In this document: positions 51,417 to 60,532 of the stretch, one piece after another
How the letters are laid out: each line of letters opens with the position of its first letter
Numbering within the stretch: the stretch's first letter is position 1
NCBI GenBank assembly: GCA_029565685.1
Contig: JAKQNR010000020.1
Location: forward strand, 1-64,000
DNA: 64,000 nucleotides
Direction: 5' to 3'
From: a bacterium
Lineage (GTDB): Bacteria > Zhuqueibacterota > Zhuqueibacteria > Residuimicrobiales > Residuimicrobiaceae
Translations under genes and position numbers: made by a program
Notes under the pieces: model-generated
Told to the model about the DNA's origin: nothing
Database searches by the model: none
The model's input: only the letters and a program-made list of their open reading frames with translations

Positions 51417-52178
51417 TTACTGCATCGGCGCATCACCTAGCCCCTGATTTGTTCTTTCTTCCCAGATCAGCCTGGCTCGAATGAGATCCGCTCCATCGCT
51501 TTGCCGGATCACGCTGCAGAGATGCTCCCGGCTGGACAGCAGCTGTTTTCGCACTGCTAAAAGATCTTGCGGCATTCCCTCTTTGATGAAATTTACAGAT
51601 ATTTCTTTAAGATCATGTTTATATTGAAATTCAGCAGTGTAGTCGTTATCAATGCGCTCAAGATAACGACCAGAGTTGATGTGTTGATTGATGTCGACGT
51701 CATTGAAATGAACAGGTTTGAAAACAGGGTCGTCCTCTGTCGCCGCGGACTCTACCTTTTCCGGATTAGCGCCCAGGATGCTCTCCTTGTATTCTGGAAA
51801 ATTTTTCAGCTGACGAAGACGTTGAATCCGTTTGTTGTCCAAGTCCAGGACCAGCCAGCTGCTGGTGGCTGTGATGATCTCTTGTTGTGAAGAATCCAGG
51901 AATTGAAAATCGCGATAGGCGAAAAAGCCGTCGGTTCCGCGGGACCAAGTATCCAGGCTGATTGTTTCCGTCCATCTAGGCCTTCGCTTCAGTTTAACGT
52001 GTAGTCTGGCCAGAACCCAGAAAAGCCGGTCCTGACGCAGATGGTCAAAACCGAATCCCAGTTCATGGGCGTGTTCCCAGGCGATCTCCTGCATGTACCA
52101 GAAGAGAAATGGGAGAGAGGCCTCGCCGGTGCGATTGATATGGTAGGATGTAATACGCAGACGATTGCTGTGTTTCAT
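51417..52178 (-). CDS. Acyl-ACP thioesterase (FatA/FatB-like)
   Basis: 253 residues, the family's usual length, with two hotdog folds. Motifs: SYHINRTGEASLPFLFWYMQEIAWEHA at the start (shared with bacterial acyl-ACP thioesterases), WSRGTDGFFAYRDFQ, and the second-domain catalytic segment HFNDVDINQHINSGRYLE, where N-x-H is the conserved Asn-His pair. It would release free fatty acids from ACP and so set chain length. The 270-base region between this gene and the glycan cluster is divergent. Ribosome binding site weak (aaagaaaac). Confidence 0.9.
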   Translation of the reverse strand: MKHSNRLRITSYHINRTGEASLPFLFWYMQEIAWEHAHELGFGFDHLRQDRLFWVLARLHVKLKRRPRWTETISLDTWSRGTDGFFAYRDFQFLDSSQQEIITATSSWLVLDLDNKRIQRLRQLKNFPEYKESILGANPEKVESAATEDDPVFKPVHFNDVDINQHINSGRYLERIDNDYTAEFQYKHDLKEISVNFIKEGMPQDLLAVRKQLLSSREHLCSVIRQSDGADLIRARLIWEERTNQGLGDAPMQ

Positions 52179-52448
52179 TTAGTTTTCTTTCTGCCTTTAG
52201 CGCGTTGATTTGTGTTTTGTCACTTGTGAAAAATAACCAATTGGCGCCCAATTATCAAGAAAAAAGCCGTGACAGACCAGCGGTCTGCACATAGTCGACC
52301 GGTTTGCTTGAACCCAGGTCGATTCTGGCATAAGATTTACGCTAATGTTTTTCAGCATCCGGCATGCTTTGTCACTATAATACAAAAAGATAGGAATGAT
52401 CACCGGTCTGCGGATGCTGAAGGATACAAGCCAAAGGCGAATGATTTC

Positions 52449-54257
52449 ATGAAACTGTTTTTCCAGCGGTTATTATCTTCAGAGCAAAGATTTTTCGCCT
52501 GGGTGATGGCCTTTGCCTTTTTGCTGCGGCTGTTGTATATCGCGCAACTGGGCGAGACGATTGATTTTTTCGATACTGTGCATTATGATCAGGCAGCTCA
52601 GAGTCTTTTGCGTGGGGAAGGATTCGGCCCCAGCCTGCATTATTACGGCGAATACCAAAACTATTGCCTGGAACCTGTTTATCCCCTTTTCCTGGCTGCC
52701 GCCTATGCTGTTTTTGGCCGGGCGTTTTGGCTGGTGCGGATTTTGCAGGTTTTGCTGGGACTGGGGCAGATGGCGCTGCTGTACGGTTTGGCCAGGAGGA
52801 TCGGCGGTTCGTCAGCCGGCCGATGGACCCTGGTGCTATCTGCTGTGTACCCTTATTTTATTTTTATCGCTGGTTTGCTGTACGTGACTCAGCTGTTTTC
52901 TTTTCTTCTCTGTCTGACGATCTGGCTGTTTGTACGCTATTATGATCAGCCCACTGCCGCTCGGTTGTTATGGGCTTCTGCAACAGCCGCTCTGGCGGCG
53001 CTGTCCATTCCGGTCTTTATGCCCGGCCTGGGATTGTTGCTCATCTGGCTGCTGGCTGTTGGGCGCATGAGCTGGTCACGCCGGTTAAGGCACGCGGTGC
53101 TGTTAGTCGGCACAGTGGCGGCTTGCTTGACGCCGTGGACGCTGCGCAATCATCAGCTGTTCGGTGTTTGTGCGCCCGGCCGCGCCTGTGTCGGCGAAAC
53201 CCGCTATCTGTATCGAATGTCGATCAAGCTGCGCAGTTTTCGGGCAAAATCGCAGCCGGTCTTTGACGGCCGCAGCTTTACCGCGGTCAAACGGAATCAG
53301 GGTGGACAGTCGGTCTTTGACTGTTATCTGGATGGAGAATATCTGCACACGCTGGCGCCCATTGAACCGATCCCCTGGGACGCTGACGAACGGTATGTCG
53401 GCCTGATCGCCTATGGAGGAGAACGGTTTCAGCTGCGCAGCGCCCAGTTCGGCCGCCGAATCATCACCGCCGCAGACACCTCGATCCACTGGAAGCTCGG
53501 AACCGGCGGCTCGGCGCAGTGGCAAGGCAGTTCAGCGATTCAATTCGCCGACAGCGTGATTCATGTAGACGGCGCGGAAAAAAGATGGGCGTATGCCGCG
53601 GTCTATAGCCAGCCGGTCGACGCGGATGTGTTTCGTTTGAATTACGTCATGGGCGCCAGGCCGGAACAGGTCCGGCACATCGCTCTGCTCATCCAATTGG
53701 ATAAAGGGTCGCCGGATGCCAACGGTTTGATGATCTGGCTGCCGCCATGGAAAATAGCCGATCTCTGGGAGGTGCGCAACGGTCGGCCGGACCGCCCGAA
53801 AGAGTGCCGGTTGTATTACCGGGATATTCCCTATCAGAAATATTTCAACATCTATCGAACTATTTTGGAAAATCCGGCTATCTTTTTAACGCGTCACTTT
53901 TTACCCGAGTTTGCCAATTTCTGGTCGCCGTTCATTTCCGGTGTGGAGAACGAACAGCGCAAACCATCGCAAACGCTGCAATGGATTTCATTGATCACGC
54001 TGACTCCGATCCTGCTGCTGTCGTTGATCGGGCTGTGGCGGGTGCGCAAACAGACCGCCCTGGTCAGCCTGATCCTGATCCCTCTGGTCACCCTCAGCAT
54101 GGGTTACTCGCTGTTTTTTACTCAAACGCGTTACCGCATACCGGTGGACGGATTTTTGCTGTTGTTGGCCGGCCTGGCCATCGCCGCATGGATGCCTTGC
54201 TTTTCGGCTTTTAGGCCGCCCAGGCGATCGGATAGCGCATATAGGGTAGATGGATGA
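52449..54257 (+). CDS. GT-C (GT39/ArnT-like) membrane glycosyltransferase with large soluble insert
   Basis: 602 residues from ATG 52449 (aaaggc upstream, weak); the frame is open 60 codons earlier without support. N-terminal region: about eight membrane segments with the acidic DTVHYDQAAQSLLRGEGF loop, where the GT-C active-site Asp lies. Residues about 255-460 form a beta-rich soluble stretch (VFDGRSFTAVKRNQGG, DADERYVGLIAYGGERF, ADVFRLNYVMGARPEQ) that resembles a LamG/carbohydrate-binding sandwich and has no place in ordinary ArnT proteins. Three more membrane segments follow (ISLITLTPILLLSLIGLW; YRIPVDGFLLLLAGLAIAAW). It starts a cluster of surface-glycan genes. Sugar and acceptor unknown. 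Confidence 0.85.
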   Translation: MKLFFQRLLSSEQRFFAWVMAFAFLLRLLYIAQLGETIDFFDTVHYDQAAQSLLRGEGFGPSLHYYGEYQNYCLEPVYPLFLAAAYAVFGRAFWLVRILQVLLGLGQMALLYGLARRIGGSSAGRWTLVLSAVYPYFIFIAGLLYVTQLFSFLLCLTIWLFVRYYDQPTAARLLWASATAALAALSIPVFMPGLGLLLIWLLAVGRMSWSRRLRHAVLLVGTVAACLTPWTLRNHQLFGVCAPGRACVGETRYLYRMSIKLRSFRAKSQPVFDGRSFTAVKRNQGGQSVFDCYLDGEYLHTLAPIEPIPWDADERYVGLIAYGGERFQLRSAQFGRRIITAADTSIHWKLGTGGSAQWQGSSAIQFADSVIHVDGAEKRWAYAAVYSQPVDADVFRLNYVMGARPEQVRHIALLIQLDKGSPDANGLMIWLPPWKIADLWEVRNGRPDRPKECRLYYRDIPYQKYFNIYRTILENPAIFLTRHFLPEFANFWSPFISGVENEQRKPSQTLQWISLITLTPILLLSLIGLWRVRKQTALVSLILIPLVTLSMGYSLFFTQTRYRIPVDGFLLLLAGLAIAAWMPCFSAFRPPRRSDSAYRVDG

Positions 54258-54285
54258 AAAAGCGCTACGGTTACGGACAGGCAGT

Positions 54286-55644
54286 ATGAAAAGATATTTT
54301 CCGGCATTGTTCATCGCACTGGGCATGCTGATGGCCATCAACCAAGGGGTCACGCTGGTTCTCTATGTTTCCGAAAAGGGCGTGCCGCGCGGTTCAGATG
54401 TTTTTATGCCCATGGATATACCGCTTTACCTGCTGCTGTTGCTCAAGCGCTCCGCGCCGCTGCCGAAAAAACTAGGCGGCTCCATCTATTTGGCGCGAAG
54501 CCTTGCTTTCATTTTTTTGCTCTTTACTCTGGTCGGTGAGTTCATTGCCGTAGACAAGGGCGACTTTCGTTTTGCCTACGTTCATCTCATTCGCGCGGTG
54601 TTGTTGTACTATTGCGTGATGACGCGGCTGGCCACACGCAAGGAGTGTCGTTCTTTTGCGGTTGGATTGATGATGGGGCTGGGCTTCCAGGCGTTGATCG
54701 GGTTCTGGCAATGGCAGATCGGTCCGGTGGTGCTGCCCTTCTTTCAAATCAGCAACTATTGGCGGGCGGAAGGCACCATCGGAACCGCCAATGCCTTTGG
54801 GGCGTTCATTATTTCCCTGCTGCCTTTGGCATTTCGCATGAGCATGTTCATTCACCTCAAGTTCAAGCCGGCCTGGTGGGCGCTCACCGTGATTTCAGCC
54901 GGCGCTTTATTGGCCTCGTTCAGCCGGGGGTCCTGGGTGTCCTTCGGAATTGCGATGAGCTTGTTTGCACTGGTCGATTTCAAGAAAAAAGTCTTGACGT
55001 CCAAACAGACCGCCCTTTTCATCGCCGTAGCCTTGATCGGCATTGTCGCCCTCAACGTGAAATATGGCGACGTGATTTCGCATCGCTTCAGCGGGGCGGA
55101 ACGGTCCATCTCAGGGAGGGAGAAACACAGCCGGGTGAATCTGGCAAAGGACGCCTTGCGGGTGATTTCGGGCCGCGAGATGTTCGGCGTGGGCCTTAAC
55201 AATTATCGTCACTATTCGGATGAACAAATTGCCGGTACCCGGATTGTCCATAACGCCTATCTGCTCATCACTGCGGAGCAGGGAGTGTTTGCAGCTGTGC
55301 TGTATCTGCTTTTGATCGGCCTGGCGTTTCTTTTTGGCTACCAGCTGCTGCAGGTGCGGGATCCATTTTACTATCATCTGACAGCCGGAAGCCTCACCGG
55401 ATTGTTAGCCCTGGTCATGTATAACATGGGCGCGCCCGACTATCGGCTGCTGCCGGTGCTGTTGCAGCAGTGGCGGGCTCTGGCGTTGCCGATCGGTCTT
55501 TATGTCGCTTTTCACAATGAAATGCATCTCTTGCGGAACAAACGCCTGCTGGCTGAGCGCATCCGAACAATGAAAAAGGACGGCCAATCCGGAGCAACCT
55601 CGGGATTGGCAAATACCGCCCGATTGAGACCAGGCATACAATAG
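54286..55644 (+). CDS. O-antigen ligase/polymerase-like membrane protein (Wzy/WaaL type)
   Basis: 452 residues from ATG 54286; the alternative at 54250 lies inside the previous gene's end. At least ten membrane segments and a large periplasmic loop (SHRFSGAERSISGREKHSRVN, REMFGVGLNNYRHYS) followed by IVHNAYLLITAEQGVFAAV, which is the conserved HNxYL signature of the Wzy_C/O-antigen ligase family. It would join or polymerise lipid-linked glycans outside the membrane. It fits between GT-C enzymes of the same cluster. Confidence 0.9.
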   Translation: MKRYFPALFIALGMLMAINQGVTLVLYVSEKGVPRGSDVFMPMDIPLYLLLLLKRSAPLPKKLGGSIYLARSLAFIFLLFTLVGEFIAVDKGDFRFAYVHLIRAVLLYYCVMTRLATRKECRSFAVGLMMGLGFQALIGFWQWQIGPVVLPFFQISNYWRAEGTIGTANAFGAFIISLLPLAFRMSMFIHLKFKPAWWALTVISAGALLASFSRGSWVSFGIAMSLFALVDFKKKVLTSKQTALFIAVALIGIVALNVKYGDVISHRFSGAERSISGREKHSRVNLAKDALRVISGREMFGVGLNNYRHYSDEQIAGTRIVHNAYLLITAEQGVFAAVLYLLLIGLAFLFGYQLLQVRDPFYYHLTAGSLTGLLALVMYNMGAPDYRLLPVLLQQWRALALPIGLYVAFHNEMHLLRNKRLLAERIRTMKKDGQSGATSGLANTARLRPGIQ

Positions 55645-55758
55645 AGGTTGTTTTTTTTGCAATTCTTTGTTATTTTATAGTTTAATTGTATCCCCTGCGC
55701 AGAGGCGCTTCAGGGCCGTCCTGAGGCCCATTGCCAGTGAGAAGATAGGAGAGTAGAC

Positions 55759-57837
55759 ATGCGAAAAAGGATGCGGCTGGAATGTGTTGTTGTGCTGCTG
55801 GCCGGTATGTGGGGCTTTACGGCCGCTGCTAACGGTTATGAGCGCACCAACCCTCCTTATCCCCGCATTGCGGTGTACACGACCAACCAGGCTGGAGGAT
55901 GGCCCAATTATTCCATCGGCACACGGCTGTTGCGGCTAAAGCCCTTTGATATGGTTTTGATCGGACTATCCAATGACATCAACGGACCACAACTGGCGCG
56001 CGAGCTGCGAAAAAACAATCCGGATCAACTGATCATCGGCATGGGCCGGAACGGAGTGTATTTCAATGATCCGCCCGAGTTTTATCTCTACCGCAGTTAT
56101 CAGGGGCGTTTGAAAAGACGCATCGAACCGGGGCAGTCGAAAATATATGTAGATTCCATCACGGGCATTAACTCGGGTGCTGAGACCAATATCGACCTTA
56201 TCTTTGCGGTCATCGAGAACGACGTCGTTAAAGTGACCGCTCTGCCGAACGACACCACTATCTCCGTTCCCACGGATGTGAGTTCGATCTATGCCATCAA
56301 TTCGGTTCATGAAGCCGGGGCGGTGGTTAAAAGCCCCATCCGGCTCTCAGGCGCCGGGGTTCTGGCTAACTTTAGCGAGTTCTGTCCGCAGGTGGACGGC
56401 CGGAACGCATCGCAGTATCTTGCCTGGGATAATCTGGTTTCAGAGTGCGATTGGTCCCTGGGCGATTTTGACGGATTGTTCCACGACTATTTCCATTATC
56501 GCATTTATTATCAGGGCACGCTGGACATGAACAACAACGGCGTCGACGACCGGGATGAGTGGAGCAAGACGCAGCTGCTGAGCGTCTGGCAGAACGGTCT
56601 GGCGAACTGGATCGATGCCGAAAAGGCGATGATGCAATCGCTGGCGCCTTTAGCGCTGAATCTGTTTTCCGTCAATCCCGGCGGCGCGCTGGATATGTAT
56701 TACGAGAGAATGAACGGTCACCTGTTCGAGGGCTTTCTGCGCTGGGCGATGTGGACCAGCGTACAGGGCGACGCCACCAAGTGGATGGCCCAGGGGCAGA
56801 AGCCGAGCCTGATGTTCATTGAGGATTATATTCCGGAGAAATGGGCGACCAACGGCAAAGACCGGTTCAGCAAGATGCGGTTCGGCTTGACCACCGCCCT
56901 GATGTTCGATTGTTATTATGGGCTGGTTTTCGGCGCCAACTACCGGTTTCCCTACTGGTACGATGAATACGAAACAGATTTGGGGTATCCGGTGGGCGCG
57001 GCGGAAACTCTGAGCAATGGAATTGTGATCCGCTATTTCGACAAGGGCGCTGCTGCATGTAATCCAACCGGCGCCACTCAGACGCTCAACCCCGCTGATC
57101 TGCGCGGCGGACCCTATTACCGGCTTAAAGCGGGCCAGGATGCGGCGGTCAACACCGGCCTGCTGGTCGATTCTCCCATCAGCCTGTACGGCATGCTGTA
57201 CAACGAGGATGATTTGCGCGGCGACGGCATTTTGCTGTTCAAGGAGCCGACCACCGCAGTGAGCGACATTATTGTCGATAATTCGTACAACAACGACACC
57301 TCGCCCGGCAGCCAGCCGGTTGAAGTGTTCGGCAATTGGAAGATCTATCAATCCACCGGCTCGCTCGATCTGAGTAAGAACAACCCCTATTGGAGCATCA
57401 CCGGCGCGGTCTCGGGCGACGACGATTACCTGATCTCCGGCGGTTATCACGGTGTGGTTGCCGGCACCGGCGCAGATTCCGCGCGCTACCGGCCCACCAT
57501 CGGCGTGGCCGGTTATTACGAGATCAGCGAATGGCATGGCTGGTACGGCGGCTCGGACGGCCAATATGCCGAGGCTACCAATGTGCCTTTTAAAATTGTG
57601 GTAAACGGCGCGGTCAAGTTGCGCGGACTGATCAATCAGCGCATTCAGGCCGGGCAATGGAATCGGCTGGGGTATGTCTATCTGCCGGCAGGCAGCCAAT
57701 CTTACGTTCATCTTTCGAACGCCGCCAACGGTCCGGTGATCGCCGACGCCATGCGATTCAGATATATGGGGGATGATGTCGAGCCGGACACGACGCCGCC
57801 CCAGGCGCCGAAGAACGTCAGGCTGAAACAGCAGTGA
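55759..57837 (+). CDS. GHL15-like glycoside hydrolase with golvesin-type C-terminal domain
   Basis: 692 residues, secreted (MRKRMRLECVVVLLAGMWGF signal). The first 400 residues fit a TIM-barrel putative glycoside hydrolase of the GHL15 type (YPRIAVYTTNQAGGWPNYS, NPDQLIIGMGRNGVYFN, FDGLFHDYFHYRIYYQG with an acidic pair, and LFIEDYIPEKWAT-like LMFIEDYIPEKWA). The last 130 residues resemble the golvesin C-terminal domain (YRPTIGVAGYYEISEWHGWY, then NRLGYVYLPAGSQSYVHLSN and VIADAMRFRY), a glycan-binding module. It ends in TPPQAPKNVRLKQQ, as if cut before a longer tail. Probably trims or modifies the polymer made by the cluster. Confidence 0.75.
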   Translation: MRKRMRLECVVVLLAGMWGFTAAANGYERTNPPYPRIAVYTTNQAGGWPNYSIGTRLLRLKPFDMVLIGLSNDINGPQLARELRKNNPDQLIIGMGRNGVYFNDPPEFYLYRSYQGRLKRRIEPGQSKIYVDSITGINSGAETNIDLIFAVIENDVVKVTALPNDTTISVPTDVSSIYAINSVHEAGAVVKSPIRLSGAGVLANFSEFCPQVDGRNASQYLAWDNLVSECDWSLGDFDGLFHDYFHYRIYYQGTLDMNNNGVDDRDEWSKTQLLSVWQNGLANWIDAEKAMMQSLAPLALNLFSVNPGGALDMYYERMNGHLFEGFLRWAMWTSVQGDATKWMAQGQKPSLMFIEDYIPEKWATNGKDRFSKMRFGLTTALMFDCYYGLVFGANYRFPYWYDEYETDLGYPVGAAETLSNGIVIRYFDKGAAACNPTGATQTLNPADLRGGPYYRLKAGQDAAVNTGLLVDSPISLYGMLYNEDDLRGDGILLFKEPTTAVSDIIVDNSYNNDTSPGSQPVEVFGNWKIYQSTGSLDLSKNNPYWSITGAVSGDDDYLISGGYHGVVAGTGADSARYRPTIGVAGYYEISEWHGWYGGSDGQYAEATNVPFKIVVNGAVKLRGLINQRIQAGQWNRLGYVYLPAGSQSYVHLSNAANGPVIADAMRFRYMGDDVEPDTTPPQAPKNVRLKQQ

Positions 57838-57900
57838 GGTGAAGGATAGAGGGTAATCCGCATGGGCTTGACCATCAAGCCCGTACGATGAGGAGGAGGC

Positions 57901-59502
57901 GTGAAGGAGAGAACGGCAGGGGCTATTTTGGCGGTGCTGCTGGTTTTGCTGGCCTGGATGCAGTTTTATGGACTGGATCGGCTGGTGTTGTCCAGCGATG
58001 AGCTTTTCCGTGCGCGCGCTTTGGTCGGCGAAGACTGGGACCTTTTTAAGGTCGCTTGGCCCGCAGAGGCGGTGCGCGAGCACTTTCAGAGCTGGCCGGT
58101 TCATATGCCCCCGGGCTTGGGATTGTTGATGCGCGCAGCGGTGGTGGTCCTCGGTCCCACGCCTTTGGCGCTTCGGCTTTTTCCCTGGTTGTTCGGCGTA
58201 GCCGGCGTGCTGATGATTTACTGGATGTATCGGTCCATAATGGGTCGCCGCTTCGCCCTTCTGCCGCTGGTGATGGCAGGCTTTGCCTCCAGCCTCATGC
58301 TCACCATCGCCAAAACCATGAAACACTATACTGCGGATGTTTTTTTCTGCGCTTTGATCTATTGGATCGCCTGGCGCATCGTGCGTGAGGGAAAGACCAG
58401 GGACTGGGTCTGGCTGGGTGTGGTATCGGCTGCGGCCTTTTGGATCAGTTTCGGCTCTGTGTTCGTCGCCGCCGCCGTGTATCTTACTTTGGCGGTGTAT
58501 GTGCTCGCGCGGCGTGCGGCCTGGTCGGAAAAGAAGAAAGTATTGATCCACTATGCCGGAGCATCCCTGGCGGCTGCCGCCTCTCTGGGTGTTCTGTTTT
58601 TCTTGATCATACAACCGGCCTTTGGCAACGACGCCTTTATCGACCACATATCCAAGTCCGGCCTGCAACTTTTTGATTGGTCGCGGTGGAATCAGGGGGA
58701 ATATTGGGCGCGTTATTTGGCGCGTATGGTTCATCACACCTTTCGCATTCCCATGCTGTTCTTTCGCCGGGATCTGGCTTTCGGCGCTCTGATCAACGCA
58801 TTGATCGCCTATTGGGCGGTGCTCAGCCTTCGCCGCCGCAACTGGCTGCTGCTCTCTTTTTTCTTTACCCCCTATCTGCTTATCATCCTCGGATCGTTTG
58901 CCGGCAAGTATCCACTAAAGGCTTATGAGCTGGTCACATTCACTATGCCGGCCTGGCTGATCATGGCGACGGCGGGCCTGCGCGAGCTGTATGATCGGCT
59001 GGCGGTGCGCCGGCGGCTGGTTGCCAACGCCTGTATCGCAGGTGTGGTGCTTTTTACGGCCTACCTCTCCTATCTCAATCTTCATGATGTGCGCAGGCTG
59101 CATTTCGCCGGCGGCCGGCGCGTGGACAAGGCGATCGCTCTTCTCATGGACAATGCGCAGGATCGCGACACCGCTTTTATCCACTGGGGCGCCATTCTGC
59201 CCTTTTATGTCTATGGAACCGATCATGCCGCTGGCTATCAGTCCGAGTATCCGATCAAGAACCGCACCGGCGGCAGGCTGCAGGTGATTTGGGGTGAAGA
59301 GCATCTGGGCAATCTGGCAGGCAATGAAGAGCAATTCCAGCGGATCGAGTCGGTGCCTGGCCGCCTGTGGCTGGTGTTCTGTCACAAATGGCCTTCGCAG
59401 GAGATGGAGGTTCTGATCCAACGGATCGAGGCGCAGCGCCCTCTGATCCAGCGACACGATCTGCGCAAATGTCAGGTTCTATTGTTTGGGCCGCGGCCCT
59501 GA
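57901..59502 (+). CDS. GT-C (GT39-like) membrane glycosyltransferase
   Basis: 533 residues from GTG 57901 (ggaggaggc upstream, a strong site). About eleven membrane segments. The early acidic loop LSSDELFRARALVGED carries the D-E pair used by GT-C/PMT enzymes. The rest is hydrophobic with basic loops (YDRLAVRRRLVAN). It would transfer a sugar from a polyprenyl-phosphate donor to an outside acceptor. It follows the GHL15-like gene by 63 bases; the GT2 gene, which could make the donor, is 31 bases downstream. Confidence 0.88.
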   Translation: MKERTAGAILAVLLVLLAWMQFYGLDRLVLSSDELFRARALVGEDWDLFKVAWPAEAVREHFQSWPVHMPPGLGLLMRAAVVVLGPTPLALRLFPWLFGVAGVLMIYWMYRSIMGRRFALLPLVMAGFASSLMLTIAKTMKHYTADVFFCALIYWIAWRIVREGKTRDWVWLGVVSAAAFWISFGSVFVAAAVYLTLAVYVLARRAAWSEKKKVLIHYAGASLAAAASLGVLFFLIIQPAFGNDAFIDHISKSGLQLFDWSRWNQGEYWARYLARMVHHTFRIPMLFFRRDLAFGALINALIAYWAVLSLRRRNWLLLSFFFTPYLLIILGSFAGKYPLKAYELVTFTMPAWLIMATAGLRELYDRLAVRRRLVANACIAGVVLFTAYLSYLNLHDVRRLHFAGGRRVDKAIALLMDNAQDRDTAFIHWGAILPFYVYGTDHAAGYQSEYPIKNRTGGRLQVIWGEEHLGNLAGNEEQFQRIESVPGRLWLVFCHKWPSQEMEVLIQRIEAQRPLIQRHDLRKCQVLLFGPRP

Positions 59503-59533
59503 GCGTTTTTCATAAACAGACAGCGAGCAAAGG

Positions 59534-60532
59534 ATGTATAACGGCAAGCGCATAACGGTCATCATACCGGCGTTGAATGAAGAAAAAAAAATCGGCCAGG
59601 TGATCGACGGAATCCCGCGGTTCGTGGACCATGTGGTGGTCGTCGATGACGGCTCCACCGATCGCACCGGCGAGATCGCCAGAGAAAAAGGCGCTGTGGT
59701 CTTTCGCCACGCGTTCAACCGCGGCGTCGGCGCCGCGTTCAACTCCGGTCGACGCCTCGCCCTCGAGCTGAACGACGACATAGTGGTGAATATCGATGCA
59801 GACGGCCAGTTCAACCCTGCGGATATCGAGAGCTTGATCGAACCCATCGTCCAGGGCGCCGCTGATTTCGTCACCGCCTCACGGTTCAAAGATGTCGCCT
59901 TCCGGCCGCAGATGAGCAGGATCAAATTCTGGGGCAATCAGGTGATGTCGAGCCTGATCAGTCGAATGACCGGACAAAAATTCTATGATGTGTCGTGCGG
60001 CTTTCGCGCCTACTCGAGAGATTCGTTGCTCAAATTGAACCTGTTCGGCAATTTCACCTACACTCAGGAGACGTTTTTAAATTTCGCCTTTAAAAACATC
60101 CCCATCGTCGAGTTGCCGGTGCAGGTGCGCGGCCGGCGCGAGCATGGCAAATCGCGCGTCGCCTCCAATCTGTTCCGCTACACCTATCAGACGCTCAAAA
60201 TCATCATCAAAACGCTGCGCGATTACCGGCCCTTTCGTCTTTTCGCTCCGATCGCGGCTCTTTCGTTCATTGTCGCCGTCAGCCTGGGGCTGTTCCTGAT
60301 CCTCCACTATCTGCACACCGGTGAATTCACTCCGCACAAATGGGCTGGTTTCGCATCCGGATTTTTCTTCTTTCTCTCCGCCGTCAGCCTGATCCTTGGC
60401 TTTATTTTAGACATGTTTGCCCGCATGCGTCTGAACCAGGAGGAGATGCTCTATTATCTCAAGCGCTTGCCTATGCACCCCCCCAGCCCGCCGCCGACAA
60501 ACTCTGCGGGAACGGTGAATGACCGTGACTAG
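59534..60532 (+). CDS. GT2 polyprenyl-phosphate sugar synthase (DPM1-like)
   Basis: 332 residues. GT-A fold: ITVIIPALNEEKKIGQVID, VVVVDDGSTDRTGEIA, VVNIDADGQFNPADIE (DxD), FVTASRF, YDVSCGFRAYSRDSLLKL, then VQVRGRREHGKSRVASN. Two membrane helices close the protein (FRLFAPIAALSFIVAVSLGLF; AGFASGFFFFLSAVSLILGF) as in bacterial dolichyl/undecaprenyl-phosphate mannose or glucose synthases. It likely charges undecaprenyl phosphate with a sugar from an NDP donor, feeding the GT-C enzymes of the cluster. The next gene overlaps its end by 14 bases. Confidence 0.93.
   Translation: MYNGKRITVIIPALNEEKKIGQVIDGIPRFVDHVVVVDDGSTDRTGEIAREKGAVVFRHAFNRGVGAAFNSGRRLALELNDDIVVNIDADGQFNPADIESLIEPIVQGAADFVTASRFKDVAFRPQMSRIKFWGNQVMSSLISRMTGQKFYDVSCGFRAYSRDSLLKLNLFGNFTYTQETFLNFAFKNIPIVELPVQVRGRREHGKSRVASNLFRYTYQTLKIIIKTLRDYRPFRLFAPIAALSFIVAVSLGLFLILHYLHTGEFTPHKWAGFASGFFFFLSAVSLILGFILDMFARMRLNQEEMLYYLKRLPMHPPSPPPTNSAGTVNDRD

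Noticed and set aside
56650-58737. 695-codon open frame on the minus strand
   Set aside because: Antisense to the GHL15-like and GT-C genes, which carry clear motifs; the antisense product has no recognisable domain and is His/Gln/Arg-rich.
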